From the NCBI GenBank assembly GCA_945915475.1, contig CAMEFI010000003.1, positions 92,019 to 156,018 of the forward strand: a DNA stretch of 64,000 nt. Reading direction: 5' to 3'. The notes beneath the pieces are model-generated. The model searched no databases. It was not told the origin of the DNA and saw only the letters and a program-made list of their open reading frames with translations. Shown piece after piece: positions 7,621 through 14,971 of this stretch. The position numbers were made by a program, and so were the translations under genes. This DNA comes from an uncultured Clostridium sp. Its GTDB lineage: Bacteria; Bacillota; Clostridia; Lachnospirales; Lachnospiraceae. Within the stretch, counting starts at the first letter, position 1. Each line of letters begins with the position of its first letter.

Positions 7621-8820
7621 ATGGTGGCAACAGAAATGCGATATGTAGTCCTTAATATAAAAAATCATATAAGATCAGAAGGGGTTATTTTTGTATTAAT
7701 GGTTATATGTGTGATTGCATCTACCATTGTAATGTTCTTTTCTTTTGGACTGTATCATCATATGGAACAAAAAAGGGTAGATATGCAACTAGGGCAAAAC
7801 GATATTACTGTTAATTTGACAGATAGCAGTTATACAGTAGCAACAAAGCAAAATGTTGTAAAGGCGTGTGTGGCGTTACCGGAAGAGATATTGTCACACT
7901 GCTATTTCTATGCTTCGGCGAGACTGCCGGGAGAAGAAGAAATTGCTGACCATGAGGTAGGAATGGTTGCAGACGTATCACTATATTATAGTGTCCATAA
8001 TGGAAAAATAACGGTAGCGGATATAGGTGATGAATTAAAACGACAAAAATATATTGTTGATGGTAATTGGTTTACAGCGAATCAGATTGAAAAGGGAGAA
8101 CTAGTATGTTTAGCGGTAAAGCCAAATACAATAATGGGATATAAGAGTGATGCGGCAGAGCAATACTTGAAACAATATCAGCCGGATGCAAATGGATACT
8201 ATCATGTTGATAATAAAACCTATCGGTGTATAGGACATCTAGATTTGGGAACAGTGCCACTTATTCCTATTACAACCTTGGAAGATAGTGTATATGTGTA
8301 TAATGTGATGATATGCTTTGATAAAATAGTTAGCAGAGCAGAGTATGATGCAATTGTGAAAGTCTTTAACGCACAGTTTGGCAATGTAGCACATGTTCTT
8401 CCGTTAGCAATACCTGATTTGGATGGTACAAAATTTTATACAACACTCATAATCATATGTACATTGATGGCTTTACTATCAGGTGTCGTATTGGCGATGT
8501 TATATGAATATATACTATTGCAAAGGAAAAAACAGCTTACGATTTTTAGAATGTGTGGGCTTACACTTGTAAAGGCGAAGAAAATGTATTTAATGGAATG
8601 TATGTTGGTTACTTTCCTTTCTTTAGTGGTTGCAATGATTATATTCGGATGCGGTATATTGCCTTGGGCAGAAAATATATATGAATATATTGGTGAATCT
8701 TATACATGGGTAAGTTGTATCATTTTATGTGCAATATATTTTATAGGCACAATGGTTGTATTGTCTGGAATGCTACAAATTACATTAAAGGGAAATATAT
8801 ATCATACTTATATTGAATAG
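7621..8820 (+). CDS. FtsX-like ABC permease (MacB/LolCE type), first of a pair
   Basis: A 399-residue membrane protein with FtsX topology: one N-terminal helix (residues ~20-42), a large extracytoplasmic domain (about 45-270), then three helices near 275-295, 325-350 and 360-385. The segment between the second and third helix (RKKQLTIFRMCGLTLVKAKKMYLME) is the usual cytosolic coupling region. The start may be the ATG at 7621 or the one at 7636; the latter is preceded by a GGTGG stretch. It is linked to the preceding lipoprotein by a three-base gap and to a second permease downstream, and probably works with the ATPase at 12407. Such systems export or sense peptides and lipids rather than import nutrients. 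Confidence 0.8.
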   Translation: MVATEMRYVVLNIKNHIRSEGVIFVLMVICVIASTIVMFFSFGLYHHMEQKRVDMQLGQNDITVNLTDSSYTVATKQNVVKACVALPEEILSHCYFYASARLPGEEEIADHEVGMVADVSLYYSVHNGKITVADIGDELKRQKYIVDGNWFTANQIEKGELVCLAVKPNTIMGYKSDAAEQYLKQYQPDANGYYHVDNKTYRCIGHLDLGTVPLIPITTLEDSVYVYNVMICFDKIVSRAEYDAIVKVFNAQFGNVAHVLPLAIPDLDGTKFYTTLIIICTLMALLSGVVLAMLYEYILLQRKKQLTIFRMCGLTLVKAKKMYLMECMLVTFLSLVVAMIIFGCGILPWAENIYEYIGESYTWVSCIILCAIYFIGTMVVLSGMLQITLKGNIYHTYIE

Positions 8821-8833
8821 AGGAGTGAATAGT

Positions 8834-10099
8834 ATGTTGTTGTGGTTGGGATGGAAGGACGTTAAGCGAAACAGAGTCTTAAATTTTATAATAATAATTT
8901 TGTTAATGATAATGTTTGCCACGGCAATTTCAGGAATCTCGGTTGTAGTATCGAAAGTGAGGGTTTATTCAAAAATAGAACCATATATTGAGAATAAAGG
9001 CGTATTTTTATGGTGTGAAATGTTGACTAGAGGTTCAAGGGGAATTTTATATTCGGATGCTGCGGAGTTAAGACAATATTTGCCCGAAGCAGATAGTATT
9101 TTGGCAATTTCTCGTTGGATAGCATCAACATATCAAGGGAAGGAAATTAATGTATGGGAGTATCCTGAGGAAGTGGTAAAAATGTTGTCACCAGCCATGG
9201 AACAAGGGAGATATTTTACAATACAGGATATATATTCAAATACGTTAAAAGGAGTGGTGTCTCACAATACATATGGAATACGTGAGGGGGATGTTGTGCG
9301 TATCAATTATGATTTAGCGAAGGGGTGCTATCAGGAGATAGAGATTGTTGGAGTGATGGAGGATGATGCTGTATTATATCAACCTCAATATTTTGGTGAG
9401 AATACAAAAGATTTTCGTCAATGCTTTCAATCATATAATTATAATGCGATGGGTGGGGAACCGGTTATATTGATTGCACAGCAACAGATATTAGCAAATC
9501 AATCAAAAGGAAGATTCTCTAATGTGAATTTCCGGTTAAGTGATTCGGGTTTTATGAAAGAAATTGAAGGCCCGGTTATTATATCGTATTCAGATAATGT
9601 TTCAGATGAACAAATTGATGAGGATATATTGTTTTTGATTGATGGGGCAACTTCGTCAATAAGTCGTCAGATGACATTAAAACAATTTAATTCTAATAGC
9701 CGAGAATATGTCTATGAGGAATTGGATAATTTGTATCCAGTTGTTGTTTGTGTGATGATTTTTATTTTAGTAGCTGCGGTTAGTGCAGGAGTACTCTCGG
9801 TAAAGAAGAATATGTATAATTATGCTGTTTACTATATGTGTGGGTTGCGATGGATGCAATGTGCAATGATTAGCTTGGTGAGTGCTTTTTTTGTGGCGGC
9901 AGGAGCGTTATTATTAGTTGGAAGTGCGTTAGTCATATTACAGTTCATGGGGAAATTAGAAAAAACGGTGATTTGTTATGATGTATGGCAGATTGTTATA
10001 TGTGGAGGACTGTTGGTTTTTTTTGTAGTGATTTCATCGTTGCTTCCGCTATTTCTTGTTTGGAGAACATCGGCGAATAATGTGTTGAAGAAACGTTGA
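8834..10099 (+). CDS. FtsX-like ABC permease, second of a pair
   Basis: About 421 residues with the same layout as its neighbour: an N-terminal helix (WKDVKRNRVLNFIIIILLMIMFA), a large external domain and three C-terminal helices, with a charged cytosolic stretch after the second. AGGAG at 8821-8825 points to the ATG at 8834; an upstream TTG overlapping the previous gene is unlikely. Two different half-size FtsX permeases next to one ATPase suggest a heterodimeric transporter of the LolCDE/BceAB-like mechanotransmission class. No MacA-type adaptor gene is present; the lipoproteins on both sides may replace it. Substrate unknown. Confidence 0.8.
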   Translation: MLLWLGWKDVKRNRVLNFIIIILLMIMFATAISGISVVVSKVRVYSKIEPYIENKGVFLWCEMLTRGSRGILYSDAAELRQYLPEADSILAISRWIASTYQGKEINVWEYPEEVVKMLSPAMEQGRYFTIQDIYSNTLKGVVSHNTYGIREGDVVRINYDLAKGCYQEIEIVGVMEDDAVLYQPQYFGENTKDFRQCFQSYNYNAMGGEPVILIAQQQILANQSKGRFSNVNFRLSDSGFMKEIEGPVIISYSDNVSDEQIDEDILFLIDGATSSISRQMTLKQFNSNSREYVYEELDNLYPVVVCVMIFILVAAVSAGVLSVKKNMYNYAVYYMCGLRWMQCAMISLVSAFFVAAGALLLVGSALVILQFMGKLEKTVICYDVWQIVICGGLLVFFVVISSLLPLFLVWRTSANNVLKKR

Positions 10100-10113
10100 T
10101 AGGAGGAGAAAGT

Positions 10114-12354
10114 ATGCGATATCATAGAATTTTGATGGGGACCATATGCGTGTTATTTACTATTACATTTACCTCATGTGGACGTGCAAAAGATGGTATA
10201 TTGGATAGAAATGAAATGGTATATGAGGCACAAAGTATTATGGCAGAAGGGGTGAATGATAGAGTTGGCTCGTTTGCTGTAAAGGATGGTAGAATATATA
10301 TGTATACGACCCCTTTAGAGAAATTTTTATATGACGAGGATGGAAAAGCTTTTGTAGACGAAAATTTGGATTCGGGAGCATTGTATTCAATGGAATTTGA
10401 CGGAAGTTCGGTAAAAGAATTACCGATTCCCAAAGTAGATGGTAATATAGTAGATATTCAGATTGCAAGTAGTGTGGATTCAATTAAAATGTTGATAAAA
10501 TATGAAAAAAAGGAAATAGAAGGGTATATAGTCGTTGAAGTGGATGATGATGGGATGGAACAACGACAATGTGATATAACAGAGAAACTGAAATTGCAAA
10601 ATGATGAATCTGTAGATAAATTGCTAAATTGCAATTCTAATCGATATGTGGTGGTTACGGATAGAAGAATATTATTATTGGATATGGAGGGAAAAAAGAT
10701 CTGGGAATACATTTCCCCAAGTGGATATATACAAAGTGTAGCACGCTCAAAGGGAGGAGATATATTAAGTGCGAATGTAACAGATGAGGGAATAAAAATA
10801 GATGTGTTGGATGTGAATGATGGAAGTAGGAAAAATCGAATTGTAATTGAGAAGAATGTGCCAATGAATGGAAATTTATTGATTGATGGAGTGGATTATG
10901 ATTTTTATTATAGGGATAGCTCCGGCATATATGGATATCAGATAAAAGGGAAACAGACAAGGAAGATATTAGATTATGCAGCGTCTGGAATTTATGCTGA
11001 AAATGTTGATAGTATGATTCCGGTGAGTGTGACACAGATGGTGGGAATTGCTGATGCAAGAGCAACAGATGGATCTAAAATGATACTGTATACAAAGGTG
11101 AATTCAACAGATGTACAGGAGAAAACGGTCTTAACCTATGCTGCTATACAAATAGATTCAAAAGTGAAGGATGCTGTTATTGATTTTAATCATAGTAGTA
11201 ATAAGTATCGAATTCAAGTAAAAGAATATTATATGGAAAGTGATCCGGAACAGTCTTTCACATTGGATTTGATTAGTAATAATCCACCGGATATTATTGA
11301 TATGTCAGGAATGTCAATTAATCAATATGTGAAGAAAGGAGTGTTGGAAGATTTGACATTATATTATGAGAAAGATGAGGGCTTAGGGATAGAAGACATG
11401 ATTCCGTCTGTTGCAAAAGCAATGCAAATAAATGGTGGCTATTATTATATATCACCAGGTTTCAGGCTTATATCGCTTGTTGGAAAAACTTCCCTGTTGG
11501 GTGAAACATCGGGGTGGACAATAGATGAAATGGTTTCTTTTAAAGAGAAACATCCAGATTCACAATTGCTCTATAATGAGGATCAAAATGATATATTTGC
11601 AGTGATGTTAGAAGAGAATATGGATAATTTTATTGACTGGCATACGGGAATATGTAGTTTTGATAGTGAAGAATTTCAAAAACTACTTGTTTTTTGTAAG
11701 ACATATACGGTAGAGAAACAGAAGAATGTGTTATCAGGAGAAGAGTTAGATATGCTTCGTAAAGATAAAGTTATATTAACTCAGGTTAATATTGGCGCAG
11801 AGAGCATGCAGATATATCCGAAGGTGTATGGTGAAGATGTTGTTTATAAAGGGTATCCATCAGCAGAAGATCAGGGAACATATTTTGATTTTTCTTCTAC
11901 GATTGGAATGGCTGCCAACTCAAAAAACAAAGAAGGGGTCTGGGAGTTTTTGCGAAGTCTCATGACGGAGCAGTACCAAACAATGAATTTGGATATAATT
12001 ATGGGAGGGTCAGAAGATGTTGTTCCTACTAGACAGGATGCTTTTGAATTGTATAAGAGGAGCAGAATGATAGTAAAACCATATACAGATGAATATAATC
12101 GTCTAGTGGATCCTTTAGATACATCAGTTGGATTTGATTCTTTGGAGATAGAATTGAAACCACTCACTGGAGAACAGATGAATGAGTTTGTACAATTGGT
12201 GGAAAGAACGACGAGTACACGTAATGTGGATATAGAAATTGAAAAACTTGTGTTAGAAGAAGTGGATTCTTTCTTTGCTGATCAACAGACCCTTGATAAG
12301 ACAATCGAAGTTATCCAGGATCGCACCACCAAGTATGTGAACGAGAACCGGTAG
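10114..12354 (+). CDS. Two-domain lipoprotein: propeller-like domain plus family-1 extracellular solute-binding domain
   Basis: A 746-residue exported lipoprotein; AGGAGGAG at 10101-10108 decides the ATG at 10114. The signal peptide ends in a lipobox FTITFTSC with Cys24. Residues ~30-335 form a beta-rich, Asp/Gly-turn domain colinear with the lipoprotein at 6616 (YDFYYR at residue 262 in both). Residues ~340-700 look like a family-1 extracellular solute-binding protein: NPPDIIDMSG, the NGGYYYISPGF stretch, and GIAANSKNKEG-like and WEFLRSLM segments near the end. Such a fusion is unusual. It sits between FtsX-like permeases and their ATPase, so it may present a ligand to the transporter or the sensor kinase. 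Function inferred only. Confidence 0.82.
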   Translation: MRYHRILMGTICVLFTITFTSCGRAKDGILDRNEMVYEAQSIMAEGVNDRVGSFAVKDGRIYMYTTPLEKFLYDEDGKAFVDENLDSGALYSMEFDGSSVKELPIPKVDGNIVDIQIASSVDSIKMLIKYEKKEIEGYIVVEVDDDGMEQRQCDITEKLKLQNDESVDKLLNCNSNRYVVVTDRRILLLDMEGKKIWEYISPSGYIQSVARSKGGDILSANVTDEGIKIDVLDVNDGSRKNRIVIEKNVPMNGNLLIDGVDYDFYYRDSSGIYGYQIKGKQTRKILDYAASGIYAENVDSMIPVSVTQMVGIADARATDGSKMILYTKVNSTDVQEKTVLTYAAIQIDSKVKDAVIDFNHSSNKYRIQVKEYYMESDPEQSFTLDLISNNPPDIIDMSGMSINQYVKKGVLEDLTLYYEKDEGLGIEDMIPSVAKAMQINGGYYYISPGFRLISLVGKTSLLGETSGWTIDEMVSFKEKHPDSQLLYNEDQNDIFAVMLEENMDNFIDWHTGICSFDSEEFQKLLVFCKTYTVEKQKNVLSGEELDMLRKDKVILTQVNIGAESMQIYPKVYGEDVVYKGYPSAEDQGTYFDFSSTIGMAANSKNKEGVWEFLRSLMTEQYQTMNLDIIMGGSEDVVPTRQDAFELYKRSRMIVKPYTDEYNRLVDPLDTSVGFDSLEIELKPLTGEQMNEFVQLVERTTSTRNVDIEIEKLVLEEVDSFFADQQTLDKTIEVIQDRTTKYVNENR

Positions 12355-12406
12355 GAATATCGCATATATGGGGAATGTGATAGTCATGTATGCAGGAGGA
12401 TAGAGT

Positions 12407-13078
12407 ATGATTCGATTTGAGGACGTAACGAAGATATACAATGCAAAGAAGGCAAATGCCTTTGAGGCATTGCATGGAATCAATATGACGATAGAAGATG
12501 GGGAATTTGTTGCAATCGTGGGCAAGTCCGGCGCAGGGAAGTCGACGATTCTACATATATTAGCCTGTATTGACAGTTATGAGGGTGGGGAGTTTTATCT
12601 GGGTGACACTCTCGTTAAGAACCTGAATGAAAAACAGTTGGCACGTATACGTAACGAACAGATTGGAATTGTCATGCAGGATTATGCATTGGTAGAAGAT
12701 TTTACGGCACTTCAGAATGTCATGTTACCATTAGATTTTGCAAAGCACAAGCAGAAAGGACGAAAACAGATAGCGTTAAATGCGTTAGAACAGGTAGAGA
12801 TGAAAGAATATGCCAATAAACAGGTGTCTCAACTGTCAGGTGGACAAAAACAAAGGGTGGCAATTGCCAGAGCGTTGGTAAATGAACCGGATATTTTGTT
12901 AGCGGACGAACCAACCGGGGCGTTGGATTCTGCAAATGCTTCTGCCATCATGAATCTGTTTCACAAGATACATGAACAGGGTAGGACTGTGATTCTAGTC
13001 ACCCACGACATGGAACTTGCCAATCAGTGTGACCGTAAGATTGAGATTGTGGATGGGTGTATTCACGATGAATCCTGA
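12407..13078 (+). CDS. ABC transporter ATP-binding protein (MacB/LolD type)
   Basis: A 223-residue cytosolic ATPase of the size typical for LolD, FtsE and the MacB ATPase domain. Walker A is GKSGAGKST, the signature is LSGGQKQRVAIARAL, Walker B is DILLADEPTGALD, and the switch His follows in VILVTHDME. The ADEPTGALD form marks the FtsX-associated subfamily, so it most likely energises the two permeases at 7621-10099. A strong AGGAGG (12394-12399) precedes the ATG. It ends the accessory locus; the next gene is convergent. Its composition is less AT-rich than that of the permeases, so it may have a different history. Confidence 0.92.
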   Translation: MIRFEDVTKIYNAKKANAFEALHGINMTIEDGEFVAIVGKSGAGKSTILHILACIDSYEGGEFYLGDTLVKNLNEKQLARIRNEQIGIVMQDYALVEDFTALQNVMLPLDFAKHKQKGRKQIALNALEQVEMKEYANKQVSQLSGGQKQRVAIARALVNEPDILLADEPTGALDSANASAIMNLFHKIHEQGRTVILVTHDMELANQCDRKIEIVDGCIHDES

Positions 13079-13139
13079 CGCATTCACAGTAAAACGAGGA
13101 TGTTGCAATCCGTCGGCTTTATATCTTCAGATTATGCAT

Positions 13140-13808
13140 CTACAGATAATGTGCTATCCCATACAGTATCAGAAGGTGTACCGGATAGAACCAATAGAAT
13201 ACCATCTTTACCGGTAAGCCCCGTTTGCCATTATAGAAGGTGATAAATACCATTGCGATTAATCCGTATAATTCAAATGCGCCAAAGAACAGGTACAGGG
13301 TCAGCGTAGTTAGGATAAGCCGAATCCATGGAGTCTCTCTGGTCAGATAGAATATGCAGATTAAGAGAACGCCCCCAATTCCATAGTCGCATTGAATCAG
13401 ATAAGATGTCACAAGAAGGAGCACAAAAGGAATCCCATAGATTCTTTTTGTGTTCATTTCTTCTAAACAGAAGATTGCCGCAAGCCCAAGAGCTAATGTG
13501 ATGAAGACATTCTGATGCCCCCAGTCGAAGAGTGTTCCGAAGAATGCAAGATCAAAGGGTATCTCGGAAATGAGGGCAAAGATACAAAGCCGGATCAGAT
13601 AATTTGTGTGATTTCTTGTATGATGAAATCCTTCCACAATCAAAAAGCAGAAAATGGGAAATGCAATTCTGCCGATGGCACGAAATGCCATGGTTTGTGG
13701 GAAAAATATATATCCTATATGATCGATAAGCATAGTGATAATCGCAATCATTTTCAATGTAAAATTATTCAAAAATCCAACTTGTTTTTCTTCTAATTCA
13801 AAATCCAT
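13140..13808 (-). CDS. TraX family membrane protein
   Basis: About 223 residues with roughly eight hydrophobic segments, matching the TraX family by the opening FTLKMIAIITMLIDHIGYIFFP, the RAIGRIAFPIFCFLIVEGFHHTRN segment and a late FYNGKRG. TraX of the F plasmid acetylates pilin, but most Firmicute members have no known role and are probably membrane acyltransferases. The start is the ATG whose complement ends at 13808, preceded on the minus strand by AAAGAGG; the longer frame from 13844 lacks a site. It is convergent with the ABC ATPase gene and divergent from the DivIVA-like gene, so it is transcribed alone. Confidence 0.85.
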   Translation of the reverse strand: MDFELEEKQVGFLNNFTLKMIAIITMLIDHIGYIFFPQTMAFRAIGRIAFPIFCFLIVEGFHHTRNHTNYLIRLCIFALISEIPFDLAFFGTLFDWGHQNVFITLALGLAAIFCLEEMNTKRIYGIPFVLLLVTSYLIQCDYGIGGVLLICIFYLTRETPWIRLILTTLTLYLFFGAFELYGLIAMVFITFYNGKRGLPVKMVFYWFYPVHLLILYGIAHYL

Positions 13809-13973
13809 AAATATCGAACCTCTTTCCCTTTCAAATGGGCACAAACCACCCCTGTCATATAACCTGCATTGAGTATAACAGACGACATTTTATTTCTCAA
13901 TAGAGAAATGCAGAAAACCTGTTATGGAACATAAAACATTCGTGAAAATAAGGTAGCATTTAGCAAAAAATAT

Positions 13974-13982
13974 TGGTATAAT
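13974..13982 (+). promoter_or_regulatory. Extended -10 promoter of the DivIVA-like gene
   Basis: TGGTATAAT carries a perfect TATAAT at 13977-13982 and the TG of an extended -10 element. No good -35 hexamer lies 17 bases upstream (TAGCAT). It starts 48 bases before the ATG at 14022. Confidence 0.6.
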
Positions 13983-14021
13983 ATAACTAACTATCGGGTG
14001 CACGAAAGGAGAATGGTTGCC

Positions 14022-14945
14022 ATGGCGAGAGATGAGAGATTTAAGACAGTTTCATTTGGCGGATACGATAAGACCACAGTGGATGAGTATATTGATGATT
14101 TGAATAAGACACATATGCAGGATATTGCTGACTTGAAACAGACGATCAGCAAGTTAAGTGAGACGGTTAAGAGTCTGCAGCTTGTAAAGGACAGTATCAG
14201 TTCGGAGTCGAATCAGGCCATTGAGAATATGCAGAAGTACAATGAATCTCTTCAGAAAGAACTAGAGAAGGCGAATCGCAAGTTAGCCGAACAGGAGGAA
14301 GCATCAAAGGGATATACCGATAAATTGGAGATTATCTCCAAGACACTGGTGGAGACCAATGAGCGTTGTGATGCCATGCTTAAGGATGCAGAGGCGAAGA
14401 GTAAGCGGATGTTGGAAGAGGCAGAGAAGAATAGCAAGGATATTCTTATGAAAGCAATGGAGGAGAGTGACACCGTGCTCTCAAATGCCAAGAGCCAGAG
14501 CAATTATATGGTGACGGAAGCAGAGAATAAGAGCCGGAATCTGATTGAGGATTCGGAGAAACAGAGTGCCAACATTTTGCGGCGTGCAGAAGAAGAACGG
14601 GAGAATCTGCATGTGCGTGCTGAGGAAGAATACAAACAGGCAATTGCGAAGAAGAATGCAGAGTGCCAGAAGATGGTGGAGGATGCTCAGGCAGAGAAGG
14701 ACAAGATTCTTTCTGAGGCGAGAGAGAAGGTGGCATCCATCCGTGGTTCTATGAGAAGAGAGTGTGAGAGCGTGAGCACCTATATGGCAAGCCTGATGGA
14801 ATCTGTGGAAGGTGTTGTGAAGGCCTGTAATGAGACAAAGACCATCACGGATAAAGCATTTGGAGGAATTACGAAGAAGGAGATGCCTGCATTAACAGAT
14901 GAAGAATCGCAGGAGATCCCGCAGATAAAGTTTGAGGGGGAATAA
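14022..14945 (+). CDS. DivIVA-domain coiled-coil protein
   Basis: About 307 residues. The N-terminal segment (FKTVSFGGYDKTTVDEYIDDL) is the membrane-binding DivIVA/GpsB-type motif; residues ~35-270 are almost continuous coiled coil rich in Glu, Lys and Ala, with repeated AEEKSK-like blocks. AAAGGAG at 14005-14011 best fits the ATG at 14022. DivIVA proteins sense curved membrane at poles and septa and recruit partners. The gene immediately downstream encodes a PAS/GAF protein 26 bases away, and an Mbl-like gene follows, so a link to cell shape or polar positioning is plausible but inferred. It is not the classical divIVA beside ylm genes. Confidence 0.8.
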   Translation: MARDERFKTVSFGGYDKTTVDEYIDDLNKTHMQDIADLKQTISKLSETVKSLQLVKDSISSESNQAIENMQKYNESLQKELEKANRKLAEQEEASKGYTDKLEIISKTLVETNERCDAMLKDAEAKSKRMLEEAEKNSKDILMKAMEESDTVLSNAKSQSNYMVTEAENKSRNLIEDSEKQSANILRRAEEERENLHVRAEEEYKQAIAKKNAECQKMVEDAQAEKDKILSEAREKVASIRGSMRRECESVSTYMASLMESVEGVVKACNETKTITDKAFGGITKKEMPALTDEESQEIPQIKFEGE

Positions 14946-14971
14946 GAAAGCCCCTCCCGGAGGAATGACCT

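Noticed and set aside
10655..11065. Minus-strand ORFs inside the lipoprotein gene (and similar long antisense frames elsewhere)
   Set aside because: They lie fully inside well-supported genes, have no ribosome site and show low-complexity, frame-shadow composition.
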